In this document: positions 9,487-17,202 of the stretch, piece by piece | How the letters are laid out: each line of letters starts with the position of its first letter | How positions within the stretch are numbered: the first letter of the stretch is position 1 | NCBI GenBank assembly: GCA_030673895.1 | Contig: JAUTCR010000007.1 | Span: 1-48,400 of the forward strand | Direction of reading: 5' to 3' | Length of the DNA: 48,400 nt | Origin: Verrucomicrobiota bacterium JB023 | Lineage (GTDB): Bacteria > Verrucomicrobiota > Verrucomicrobiia > Verrucomicrobiales > Akkermansiaceae | Program-made: the position numbers and the translations under genes | The notes under the pieces: generated by a model | Database searches by the model: none | Seen by the model: only the letters and a program-made list of their open reading frames with translations | Told to the model about the DNA's origin: nothing

Positions 9487-11145
9487 ATGCAACATTTTCG
9501 CAATAAAAAAAGACTCCTCATCGGGTGTGTGCTCGGCCTCGCGGTTGAAGCTCCGGCCTTGGATCTACTCTACGGACACTATGAACTCCATACCGATTAC
9601 ACGCCCGAGGAGGGCTGGTGGATGGGAGTTTCCTACAACCAGAACAACGACTTCAATGACCGGAGTCAAATCCGTCGCCTCGATCCGGAGGCCACCATCA
9701 TCGTCGCTCCTCCGGTTTCCAAGAAAGAAATCACTTCGGCAGTCTCCTTCATGGGCGAGGTCGGCGAGCCTCTCTGGCTCCTGCCTCAAAGCTTCGAGGA
9801 GGGAAATCACTTCCTCGGGATGCGCATCATCATTGATCCGCAGATCTTCAAATCGCGCGTTGGCGACAATTACTCTTCCTTCGGCCAAGGCTCCGTCGGC
9901 ATCCGTCTGCTGGACGTCAGCGGGACAGGCCCAGACCGCGGCGGAGCGTTCGCGCTGTGGGAGAATGAAGCCTTCGGCGGCAACCTGGTTTACTTCAATT
10001 CCGCGGATGGGATTGACGAGAATGATGACCTCCCCATCCTGCCTGTTGGTGCCCACAGCCACTTCGCCTGGGGCTTTACGCAACCCGGTAGCTATGCCGT
10101 CGAGTTCGAGGCCTATGGTCAGCTGAGAAGCGGGGAAGACACCTCCATCCGCCAGACGATCAACTTCCAGATTCCCCACGACGGGCTGGTGACCAGCTGT
10201 GACCTCTCGTTGCTCGGGGATGCCGGGAACTGGGCTCTCATGCTCAAAGACGAAGACGCCTCCGTCGCCTACGGCGATCGTCGGGCCACGGTCCTCGTCA
10301 GCGAGGAAGTGAATGGAAATTGGGAAGTCCCCTTCACCATCGACGCTGCTGGATGGTCGCCCGCAGACCGGATTGCCTTGAGCGAAACCTTGGCCGCCTC
10401 GGGAGCGGCCACCTCCTACCCGGAGGGAGTCGAGCTCCGCCTCGTGGGCCACGAGGGACCTGGCGACGTCAGCTTCACGGCTGAGGACATCACTTACTAC
10501 GATTCCAGTAACGGACTCGATGAAGCCGATAGTCTCTCCCTGGGCGACACCACGTTGAGCGGTCACATCGACTTCACCGCAGAGGGAATTCACTGGCTCA
10601 GCTTCCAAGCCATGGGGACCAGCCAAGAAGCCACCACCTCACAGGAGCCCTTGCGGATCCGCTTCCTAGTTAATCTGGCGGCGGACTATGATTACGCCGC
10701 TTGGGCCGATAGCAAAACTCGCATGAGCGGGCTGTCAGCTGATGCCCTTGATGACCCGCTGGCCGACTACGAGGGAGATGGCCATCCGAATTGGCTGGAA
10801 TACTTCATGGATGCGGCCGGGGCCTCGCCCTTCCGCTCAGAGGAGCTTGCCACCATCCTCCCTGAGGACGGGGACGGCTACTCACAGTTCATCTTTTTCC
10901 GCGACCTTTATCAAGACCCGCTCGATACCTCGCTGCCCCGCTTCGGCATCGATTACTCCTCACTGTTGAGCGGCTGGTCGGAGCTGTCTCCGGCTAATCC
11001 CGGCTTCCCCCTGCAAGTCTTCGAGACGGGCTATGAGATGGAAGGGAATGCCCGTTCCAGATTCATGCTCCGCTCCCTGCGCATTGAGAACAGCGAATCC
11101 ACCCGCCAGTTCTATCGCTTCAACTACCACGATAACGCAAATTAA
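9487..11145 (+). CDS. Secreted choice-of-anchor M-like surface protein (candidate metal binder)
   Basis: Exported protein of 552 residues. The signal peptide is MQHFRNKKR then a hydrophobic stretch with likely cleavage after APA. The first module (about 28-215) has the pattern of the surface-anchored repeat known from actinobacteria (TIGR03769 / choice-of-anchor M): LLYGHYELH at its start, PLWLLPQS, and the closing AHSHFAWGFTQPGSYAVEFEAYG. A second, degenerate module (about 220-400) keeps the closing IHWLSFQAMGTS. The C-terminal part (about 410-552) has ADYEGDGHPNWLEYFMDAAG, resembling the C-terminal region of many verrucomicrobial exported proteins. It diverges from the ZnuD-like receptor and precedes a PEP-CTERM paralogue. 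Histidines at the repeat ends may bind metal (inference). Confidence 0.75.
   Translation: MQHFRNKKRLLIGCVLGLAVEAPALDLLYGHYELHTDYTPEEGWWMGVSYNQNNDFNDRSQIRRLDPEATIIVAPPVSKKEITSAVSFMGEVGEPLWLLPQSFEEGNHFLGMRIIIDPQIFKSRVGDNYSSFGQGSVGIRLLDVSGTGPDRGGAFALWENEAFGGNLVYFNSADGIDENDDLPILPVGAHSHFAWGFTQPGSYAVEFEAYGQLRSGEDTSIRQTINFQIPHDGLVTSCDLSLLGDAGNWALMLKDEDASVAYGDRRATVLVSEEVNGNWEVPFTIDAAGWSPADRIALSETLAASGAATSYPEGVELRLVGHEGPGDVSFTAEDITYYDSSNGLDEADSLSLGDTTLSGHIDFTAEGIHWLSFQAMGTSQEATTSQEPLRIRFLVNLAADYDYAAWADSKTRMSGLSADALDDPLADYEGDGHPNWLEYFMDAAGASPFRSEELATILPEDGDGYSQFIFFRDLYQDPLDTSLPRFGIDYSSLLSGWSELSPANPGFPLQVFETGYEMEGNARSRFMLRSLRIENSESTRQFYRFNYHDNAN
9488..9502. promoter_or_regulatory. Candidate Fur/Zur-family operator, site 1
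   Basis: TGCAACATTTTCGCA is an imperfect inverted repeat of the form TGCRA-N5-TYGCA. It matches site 2 (11160-11174) at 13 of 15 positions, including the CATTT spacer. It sits between the preferred start of the ZnuD-like receptor (9467) and the start of the divergent gene (9487), overlapping the latter's first codons. The 5-5-5 geometry equals that of the core of many Fur/Zur boxes. Zinc control is inferred from the flanking genes. Confidence 0.55.
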
Positions 11146-11159
11146 CCGCATTTACCTAT

Positions 11160-11174
11160 TGCGACATTTTTGCA
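11160..11174. promoter_or_regulatory. Candidate Fur/Zur-family operator, site 2
   Basis: TGCGACATTTTTGCA, of the form TGCRA-N5-TYGCA, lies 21 bp before the start of the PEP-CTERM paralogue, inside the 50-bp gap behind the first surface protein. It differs from site 1 (9488-9502) at two positions only. Its presence suggests that the second gene has its own regulated promoter rather than relying on read-through. Confidence 0.55.
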
Positions 11175-11195
11175 TTTTGATTGATTTGTCGCGAC

Positions 11196-11954
11196 ATGAA
11201 AAAGACAATGAACACGAACCTCATGCAGGGCAGCCTCCTTCTCGGCGCTTTCTTCGGGATGGTCGCGACAGGCTCTGCCTCGACTCTCTGGACCGGTGGC
11301 CACGGCGACATCGGGGTTGGCTATGAGGACGAGGGCGATGGCCCCGAACTTCACTTCCACCTCCACCTTGGAGAAGGCAGCGGAGCCACCGTGGGAGGTG
11401 TGCTCATTGGCGAGTCCGAATTCGAAGCCGAGTCCGTCGGCATCTGGATGGACAATCCCGTCCAGATCAACTCCACCGATCCTTCCCTTTTGTCCGGAAT
11501 TGGCACCACCACGGGTTCCACCGTCTATCTCCTTCCCCAGTCGGCGATTGACGCCGATATCGCCGGCGTCCCTTTTGTCGGATTTGGCACCGAGGAACTG
11601 GTAGCAGCGGACTGGGGCCCTGTGACCATCAGCCTCGACAGCGTCGTCGGACCGGGCGAATTTTCCGTCTATCAGCCGGATGGCCTGGGCGGCTTCAACT
11701 TCGCAATGTCAACTGCCGACGGCATCGATGGCTCCGATTCCTTCACCCGCAGCGCGGGTGGCCACGACCACTTCAATATCGTCTTCACCGAGGCCGGAAC
11801 CTATGAAGTCACGATGACCGTCTCCGCGACGCACGTCACCGATGGTCTGCAGACCTCGACCGAGACCTTCACTTTCACCAGCATCCCGGAGCCTGGTACC
11901 GCGCTGCTCTCCCTTCTTGGGATGGTCGGCCTCATCGGCCGTCGCCGTCGATAA
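11196..11954 (+). CDS. Choice-of-anchor M-like protein with PEP-CTERM tail and HxHxH motif
   Basis: Exported protein of 252 residues with a single repeat of the actinobacterial surface-anchored type. The signal peptide starts at ATG 11196 (MKKTMNTN, then a hydrophobic core ending GSAS). The repeat starts LWTGGHGDIGVGYEDEG, continues with the histidine cluster HFHLHL (about residues 54-59) and YLLPQSA, and closes with GGHDHFNIVFTEAGTYEVTM. The C-terminus is a textbook PEP-CTERM signal: PEPGTALLSLLGMVGLIG then RRRR. Such tails are thought to be cut and processed by exosortase, which is not in this window. A second in-frame start (TTG 11181) is rejected as lying too close to the operator. The histidines suggest metal binding, consistent with the ZnuD-like receptor nearby. 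Confidence 0.82.
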   Translation: MKKTMNTNLMQGSLLLGAFFGMVATGSASTLWTGGHGDIGVGYEDEGDGPELHFHLHLGEGSGATVGGVLIGESEFEAESVGIWMDNPVQINSTDPSLLSGIGTTTGSTVYLLPQSAIDADIAGVPFVGFGTEELVAADWGPVTISLDSVVGPGEFSVYQPDGLGGFNFAMSTADGIDGSDSFTRSAGGHDHFNIVFTEAGTYEVTMTVSATHVTDGLQTSTETFTFTSIPEPGTALLSLLGMVGLIGRRRR

Positions 11955-11984
11955 GCTCACTTGGTGTGTGACGCGTTAAACTTG

Positions 11985-12019
11985 AAGAAGGTGTCCGGCT
12001 CCCGGGCACCTTCTTTTTT
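11985..12019 (+). terminator. Terminator of the surface-protein genes
   Basis: A 14-bp stem, AAGAAGGTGTCCGG (11985-11998) with CCGGGCACCTTCTT (12002-12015), has one G-T pair and a tight CTC loop. It is followed by a T run to 12019. It closes the putative zinc unit on the plus strand and separates it from the next gene. Confidence 0.9.
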
Positions 12020-12153
12020 CTGGTGAGGAAGTGACGAGAGCCAGGGAGAGGTCCCCTCTCCTCCCGACTTGAGAAGATCCGGCCCTGCTCCGAGCCTTTG
12101 CTCAATTCAGATTGCTCTTTCCCCGAAAGAGGAGACCATTCCGGGAGCCTCTC

Positions 12154-13257
12154 ATGCATGTCTTCCTCCTCATCTTCCTCTGTGCTGGCCTGCAGGGGGA
12201 AGAATGGCAATCAGCCGCCCTAACCTCCTACGAGAACGGATTGCGCTGGCTCGTGGACAATCAAAACGAGGACGGCTCGTGGGGTGGAAGCCAATGGACG
12301 GGAGGAGTCGATCAAGACCCCGCACCCGGAGCCTTCCAGTCCTTCGATGTCGCGGTGACCGCCATGTGCCTGGAGGCCCTCTTCCCATGGCGCGATGAAG
12401 AGGCTTATCTCGATTCTACGACAAAAGCCCGGAGCTTCCTCGAGCGGGAATTCCCCCAACTGAGAAGGCCGCACCCCCATCACCTGCCGAATATCTGGGC
12501 CTACTGCTATGGCATCCAAGTGCTGGCTCGCTATCTGGAGAGAGGGAGCGAAGCGGAGAAGCAATGGGCGGCGGCAGAAATCCGGAACCTGATGGCCGGC
12601 CTGCAGCGCTTCGAGATACCCGGCGGGGGATGGTTCTACTACGCCGGCAGTAGCACTAGAAAGCCCGACGCGCCCTCCGCCAGCTTTGTCAATGCCGCCG
12701 TACTCACCGCTCTGCGCCGCGCGCAGGAACAGGGAGTCGAGGTCGATAGAGAGCTCGTGCAACGGGCCCTCCGAGCGACCCGACTGCAGAGAAAGCCTGA
12801 TTCGACCTTCCTTTACTCCGCACGCACTCCGCTCGATCGGCAAGGCGCGATGTCCCCTATCAATCGCTTGGCTGGTAGCCTCGGGCGCTCCCAAGCCGGC
12901 AATTATGCGCTCCGGGTTTGGGGAGACCCAGCAGTCACCCATGAAGTCATCGACCACTGGCTCAATCGCCTAACCGATCGACAAGGATGGCTGGACATGG
13001 GGAGAAAGCGGCCTATTCCCCACGAGTCTCACGCTGGCGTCGCTGGCTACTTCTACTACTTCGGCCACTACTACGCCAGCCTTTGCATCGAGGAAGCGAG
13101 CCCCGGGAAGCAGGCCGACTACCGGGAAGCGCTAGCCGCTATTCTGCTCGCCCGGCAGGAGAAAGACGGCTCATGGTTCGACTACCCCCTCTACCGCTAT
13201 CACAAGCCCTACGGAACGGCTTTCGCCGTCCTCTCGCTGCACGAATGCCTGCATTGA
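12154..13257 (+). CDS. Secreted prenyltransferase/squalene-cyclase-repeat protein
   Basis: Exported protein of 367 residues. ATG 12154 has a GGGAG ribosome-binding sequence about 8 bases upstream and gives the signal peptide MHVFLLIFLCAGLQG. The rest is an alpha/alpha-barrel of terpenoid-cyclase-like repeats: YENGLRWLVDNQNEDGSWGG at the N-terminus, LMAGLQRFEIPGGGWFYY in the middle, AGVAGYFYYFGHYYAS, and a final LLARQEKDGSWFDYPLY. The QxxDGSW repeats resemble squalene-hopene cyclase QW motifs, but the acidic DxDD catalytic motif is not seen and the protein is exported, so it is probably not a cyclase. The family is frequent as secreted proteins in Planctomycetes and Verrucomicrobia, and the role is unknown. 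Confidence 0.78.
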   Translation: MHVFLLIFLCAGLQGEEWQSAALTSYENGLRWLVDNQNEDGSWGGSQWTGGVDQDPAPGAFQSFDVAVTAMCLEALFPWRDEEAYLDSTTKARSFLEREFPQLRRPHPHHLPNIWAYCYGIQVLARYLERGSEAEKQWAAAEIRNLMAGLQRFEIPGGGWFYYAGSSTRKPDAPSASFVNAAVLTALRRAQEQGVEVDRELVQRALRATRLQRKPDSTFLYSARTPLDRQGAMSPINRLAGSLGRSQAGNYALRVWGDPAVTHEVIDHWLNRLTDRQGWLDMGRKRPIPHESHAGVAGYFYYFGHYYASLCIEEASPGKQADYREALAAILLARQEKDGSWFDYPLYRYHKPYGTAFAVLSLHECLH

Positions 13258-13364
13258 GCATGGCCTGAGCAAGGAAAAAGACAGCAACAGCCTCCGCCTT
13301 CAGGGACGCCGATGCCAAATCGCATAATGAAACCAGCATCGCGCTCCTACCCATTACTCATCTT

Positions 13365-14468
13365 CTAAGGCCTTCTCAACTGAGCCTTCTTCCGGCGGCT
13401 CCACCAGATGGCGGTTCCGCTCAAGGTGAGGATGCCCGGGCCAAGCCCTGCTAGAGAATAGAAAATCTTAACGGGCAGACCGCCAAAAGTACCGAAATGC
13501 AGAGGCTCGAAGCTATCGATGAGTTGGGTCCATGCCGATTGTTCGGTGAGATCGTAGTGGGAGAGAGGGTCACCCGTTTGTGAATCGAAGGAGACCCACG
13601 AACCCGTGCTGTTGCGCAAGGGAGAGGCCGTGTCCTTCTGTCCCCAGAGGGTGAACGGGCCTTCGGGAGCCCAAGGGAATGAAATGAAGGCTGTCTGAAA
13701 GCCCGGGATCTCCTTGTTGGCTTTGCTGACCAAGGCTTCCACCGAGAAGTCAGGCGCAAAGAGCTTCTCATAAAACAAGGGCTCCTGAGCAGCGATGGCG
13801 GCATGCTCTTCTTCAGTCTCGAGAAGATGCTCGATGGTATGCCCGAGATTCCAGTAGGCCCCGGTGATGCCTAGAATGAGATTGGGAATCACCGAGAAAA
13901 CTCCCACTAAACGGTGGAGGTCGGCACTCAGCATCCGAAAGCTGGCTCGGAATCGGAGGCGAAAGAGAGTTTTCCAAAATCGTCGATAAAGGATGATTCC
14001 GGAAAGCGAAAGAAGGCAGAGAGCAACTCCAAGGAGTCCTGAGATCGCTAGCCCGATGTCTTTGAGAAAGAGGCTTTCGTGCAAAGAAAGTAGCCAGCCT
14101 TTCAGCGTCTCACCATGGGGCTTGGGCTGCGTGAGGAGTATTCCCCGGTAGGGATCGAGCGTCAGATAGCGCCATTCCCGGGTGCCAAAAGGCATCACAT
14201 AAACCCCGTCTGCCTCCTTGGACCCGTCTTGGGCGAAATGCCAACCTGTGACGGCTTTGTCAGGATGTGCGGCTTCGACTCGAGCAATTAACTCATCAAG
14301 CGGAAGGCGCCCGGCGCCTACCGGTTCAGCATGATGTTGCTGGGAGAAAAAGAGCTGATCAAGCTCTTCATGAAAAATGAGCAGGCTGCCTGTTAGACCG
14401 ATTAGCAGCAGTCCGAGGCCGGCTAACAAGCCGACCACAGAATGCAATTGCCAAAGCTTTTTACGCAT
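13365..14468 (-). CDS. PepSY-associated transmembrane protein (PiuB-like)
   Basis: Inner-membrane protein of 367 residues. The N-terminal helix has the PepSY_TM signature KLWQLHSVVGLLAGLGLLLIGLTGSLLIFHEELD. Two more helices lie near 130-200 (ISGLLGVALCLLSLSGIILYRRFWK and the RLVGVFSVIPNLILGITGAYWN segment), and a last one lies near 335-355 (LAGLGPGILTLSGTAIWWSRR). Periplasmic parts hold PepSY-like strands. Proteins of this type usually accompany TonB siderophore receptors and are thought to help reduce or release iron from ferric siderophores in the periplasm. Here it lies 37 bp downstream of such a receptor, so the two are very likely co-transcribed. Confidence 0.87.
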   Translation of the reverse strand: MRKKLWQLHSVVGLLAGLGLLLIGLTGSLLIFHEELDQLFFSQQHHAEPVGAGRLPLDELIARVEAAHPDKAVTGWHFAQDGSKEADGVYVMPFGTREWRYLTLDPYRGILLTQPKPHGETLKGWLLSLHESLFLKDIGLAISGLLGVALCLLSLSGIILYRRFWKTLFRLRFRASFRMLSADLHRLVGVFSVIPNLILGITGAYWNLGHTIEHLLETEEEHAAIAAQEPLFYEKLFAPDFSVEALVSKANKEIPGFQTAFISFPWAPEGPFTLWGQKDTASPLRNSTGSWVSFDSQTGDPLSHYDLTEQSAWTQLIDSFEPLHFGTFGGLPVKIFYSLAGLGPGILTLSGTAIWWSRRKKAQLRRP

Positions 14469-14505
14469 AAAAGGCAGCCTTCAACCCTGGGGTTGCGAGC
14501 GCTTG

Positions 14506-16710
14506 TTAGAACTCCCAGGAAGCCGACAACGACAACGTCCGCGGTTGCCCCAAGGTGAGGTAGCCGCGGCCAGGGAAACCACCCACCGATGCGTAATAGT
14601 CTTCTCCAGCGACGTTCTCAAGTCGCGCTCGAAAGGTGACAAGCTGATCATTGAGCGTCGTCTGATACCGGGCGCCCAGATCGAACCGCGTCCAGGACTC
14701 GACCTCCTGCGTATTCGCTTCATCGGCGAACTGTGAGGCAGTGTGAATGACGCGCCCGTCCAAGGTCAGTCCAGGGGCGAAGGGAAGGTCATACTCGGCA
14801 TTAAAATTGAACTGATAGTCGGGTGAACCGATTTGTTCGAGACCATTGCGCTCGGTGTCGAGGAAGCTGACTCCACCCAGGATGCGGAAGCCATCGAGAG
14901 GTTCTCCATAGACATTCAACTCAACGCCGCGGTAGCGCTGATCGTAGAGTTCCTTGTAAACGAAATCATCATCGAGACCGACGACAGGCTTCTCACTCTG
15001 GAAGAGGGCAAGAGAACCTCCGTAGTTATCGGATTCATACTTCAGCCCGACCTCGTATTGTTGCGTCGTGTAGGGCTCCAATGCTTCTCCTCCATTTTGG
15101 ACCGTATTGGTCCCGGAGGTGGTGGGCGCGATATCGCCTCGCTGCAAGCCCTCGATGTAGCTGCCGTAGATTGCGAGCTCAGGAGTGAGCTTGTAGAGGG
15201 CTCCTACCGACGGAGTCCATGCCGATTCGTCATAGGAATCGATTTGGTCTCCGGTATTCACATCATAGTTATTTTGCTTCACACGCTGATAACGCAATCC
15301 CCCAAGAAGGATGAGTTTTTCATCAAAGAGAGAAACCATATCGGCAAAAGCCACGCTGCTCACCTCCGTCTTGAGCGTCCTGAGAGGGTCACCCAATACG
15401 CCGCCAACGAAGGCATCCGGCACGGGAGGGGTCACCTCGTAAGGATCGTAGATATTGTTCGCGAAACCTCCAAAATCAGAGAAAGCGTAGGCATTCTTTT
15501 CCTCATGGGAATAAGCATTATAGACCACACTCGGGCGGTGACGCATGCCTTGGAAGTAGAAGTCTCCACGCAGCCCGACTTCTCCTGAGAGCACCGAGTC
15601 TTCCCGGGTGTTGTCAAAACGGTAAGCGGTGCTGGAGCCATCCGCTGCTCGCACGGTGGGATTGGCGAAGCGATTTTCTTCCTCACCTTCCCTGAATCCG
15701 AAACTACTAAACAGCGTCAACTCATTAGTGACATCGTACTCAAGCCGCGCGGTTCCGAAGAGGTTCTCATCATCCGCATAAGTCCAGGGCTGTGCAATCG
15801 TCCGGGATGCATCAGGAGCATCAGGGATATCCAAGCCAGACGCGATAGTGATGTTCGGCTGGGAGGCGTCGCGATTGACTTCTTGATAACCCAAATCCAT
15901 GGACGCGCGGAAACGGTCCTCACGCCAATCGAGACCGAGAGCCCAGATACCAATTTGAACGTCTTCCCCATCGACGGCGGTTTCTCCATCACGGAGGCCG
16001 GCGTTGAAGCGGATGCCGAAGCGGTCGTCGAGGGCTCGACGACTTACGTCCAGAGCACCGTAGAGTTGACCTCCATTTTGGACGCCGACAGTCACATTCG
16101 TCAATGGATCGTAACCGGCTCGCTTAGGCAGGATATTGACCGTGCCGCCCAAGCTACTCCCGGATGGGGCCGCGCCATTGAGAAAGGCGGTTGCTCCCCG
16201 GAAGACTTCCACGCGTTCGATTGGTTCAGTGGAAAGATACTGGCGGGGAAGAAGACCATAGAGCCCATTGAAAGTCAGGTCATCGGAGTAAGTGGGCAAA
16301 CCGCGGATGATGTAGGTTTGCTGGAAGTTGCCGAATCCGCGAGCCAAACGAACTGCCGGATCATTGAGGAGAACATCACCAACCGTCTGTGCCTGTTGAT
16401 CATCGATGAGTTGCGCGGTGTAGGAAGTCGTGGTGAAGGGTGTCTCCATGTTGTCAAGAGCACCGAGGAATCCATTGCGACTACCACTTGCCACTTGTCC
16501 TCCGGGTAAGGCCTCAGGCAATCCTTCCTCACTTGCATCAGCGCTGGCCTCCACAACGGTCTCCTCGATGGTGACCAGATCCGCATCCTGGCCACTGGCA
16601 AATGGGATCGTCACCGCTCCGGCGATCAAGGAGAGGAGGCAGCGCGACGGACCCCCCTGTTTCTGAGTGGCTGAGATAGAGTCGCGTGATCTGGCTTTTT
16701 TTGATTTCAT
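14506..16710 (-). CDS. TonB-dependent siderophore receptor
   Basis: Outer-membrane receptor of 734 residues with a long signal region (MKSKKARSRD..., hydrophobic core CLLSLIAGAVTIPFASG). The plug carries VGDVLLNDPAVRLARGFGNFQQTYIIRGLPTYSDDLTFNG and YLSTEPIERVEVFRGATAFLNGAAPSGSSLGGTVNILPKR, the pattern of the ferric-siderophore receptor group (TIGR01783, FhuA/FpvA type). The barrel ends with SLSASWEF, a terminal Phe as needed for outer-membrane insertion. It is followed by a PepSY membrane protein gene. A Fur-box-like inverted repeat lies 17 bp upstream of the start, consistent with iron repression. The siderophore cannot be named from the sequence. Confidence 0.92.
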   Translation of the reverse strand: MKSKKARSRDSISATQKQGGPSRCLLSLIAGAVTIPFASGQDADLVTIEETVVEASADASEEGLPEALPGGQVASGSRNGFLGALDNMETPFTTTSYTAQLIDDQQAQTVGDVLLNDPAVRLARGFGNFQQTYIIRGLPTYSDDLTFNGLYGLLPRQYLSTEPIERVEVFRGATAFLNGAAPSGSSLGGTVNILPKRAGYDPLTNVTVGVQNGGQLYGALDVSRRALDDRFGIRFNAGLRDGETAVDGEDVQIGIWALGLDWREDRFRASMDLGYQEVNRDASQPNITIASGLDIPDAPDASRTIAQPWTYADDENLFGTARLEYDVTNELTLFSSFGFREGEEENRFANPTVRAADGSSTAYRFDNTREDSVLSGEVGLRGDFYFQGMRHRPSVVYNAYSHEEKNAYAFSDFGGFANNIYDPYEVTPPVPDAFVGGVLGDPLRTLKTEVSSVAFADMVSLFDEKLILLGGLRYQRVKQNNYDVNTGDQIDSYDESAWTPSVGALYKLTPELAIYGSYIEGLQRGDIAPTTSGTNTVQNGGEALEPYTTQQYEVGLKYESDNYGGSLALFQSEKPVVGLDDDFVYKELYDQRYRGVELNVYGEPLDGFRILGGVSFLDTERNGLEQIGSPDYQFNFNAEYDLPFAPGLTLDGRVIHTASQFADEANTQEVESWTRFDLGARYQTTLNDQLVTFRARLENVAGEDYYASVGGFPGRGYLTLGQPRTLSLSASWEF

Positions 16711-17202
16711 AGAGACCGTGGATTTTATTGAGAGCGTGTCTCAACAAGCGAAGGTCCTTTTGTTCTTTTGCTGACGAATGTCAAGGATTCCCCCTTCCGC
16801 GGAGACTCATTTTCTGGCTCCAACAGAGTTGTCTCTTTCCATCGACTCAATAGCCGAGAAATCCGATTTTCTTGGGGTGACGCCCTCGGTAGCAGCTAAC
16901 AACTAAAAGAAGACAAACTCCACCTATCAACGACAAGAAAGTCACCTCGAAGCCCCTGGTTTCCAAAAAGAGACCATCCGCCATCTATCTGACTAAAGAC
17001 GAGTGACTTCCCCATTCCCTACCTCGACGAGAGCATCAAACCCGGCCCTTCGCTGCTCCTTCACAAGCTCTCGCGCAGAGCTGGTTGGCGAGGCATCCGG
17101 ATCGTTGGAGCAGGATATTGCCTCTCCACATCACCTCATCTTGGGCTGGGCAACTTCCGCTCATATCCTTAACTTCTCAATTCAAAACCCATCTGACCAT
17201 CC
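16711..17202. other. Divergent intergenic region, no gene seen
   Basis: About 490 bp between the divergent siderophore-receptor and sulfatase genes. I see no convincing coding frame or RNA gene. The left end holds the inverted repeat at 16728-16744. The middle (16745-17000) is AT-richer and may hold promoters, but no box pair is clear enough to call. Confidence 0.6.
16728..16744. promoter_or_regulatory. Fur-box-like inverted repeat before the siderophore receptor
   Basis: TTGAGAGCGTGTCTCAA is a perfect 6-5-6 inverted repeat lying 17 bp upstream of the receptor start. The outer parts TGAGA-N5-TCTCA match the half sites and spacing of common Fur boxes (TGAGAATNATTCTCA), but the inner AT pairs are replaced by GC and TG. 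Iron control is inferred from this and from the gene downstream. Confidence 0.45.

Noticed and set aside
11181-11195. TTG start for the PEP-CTERM protein
   Set aside because: It would put the start codon only 7 bp beyond the operator and add a non-signal leader; ATG 11196 gives a proper signal peptide.
12154-13257. Squalene-hopene cyclase
   Set aside because: It is exported, only 367 residues long and lacks the catalytic DxDD motif; only the repeat fold is shared.
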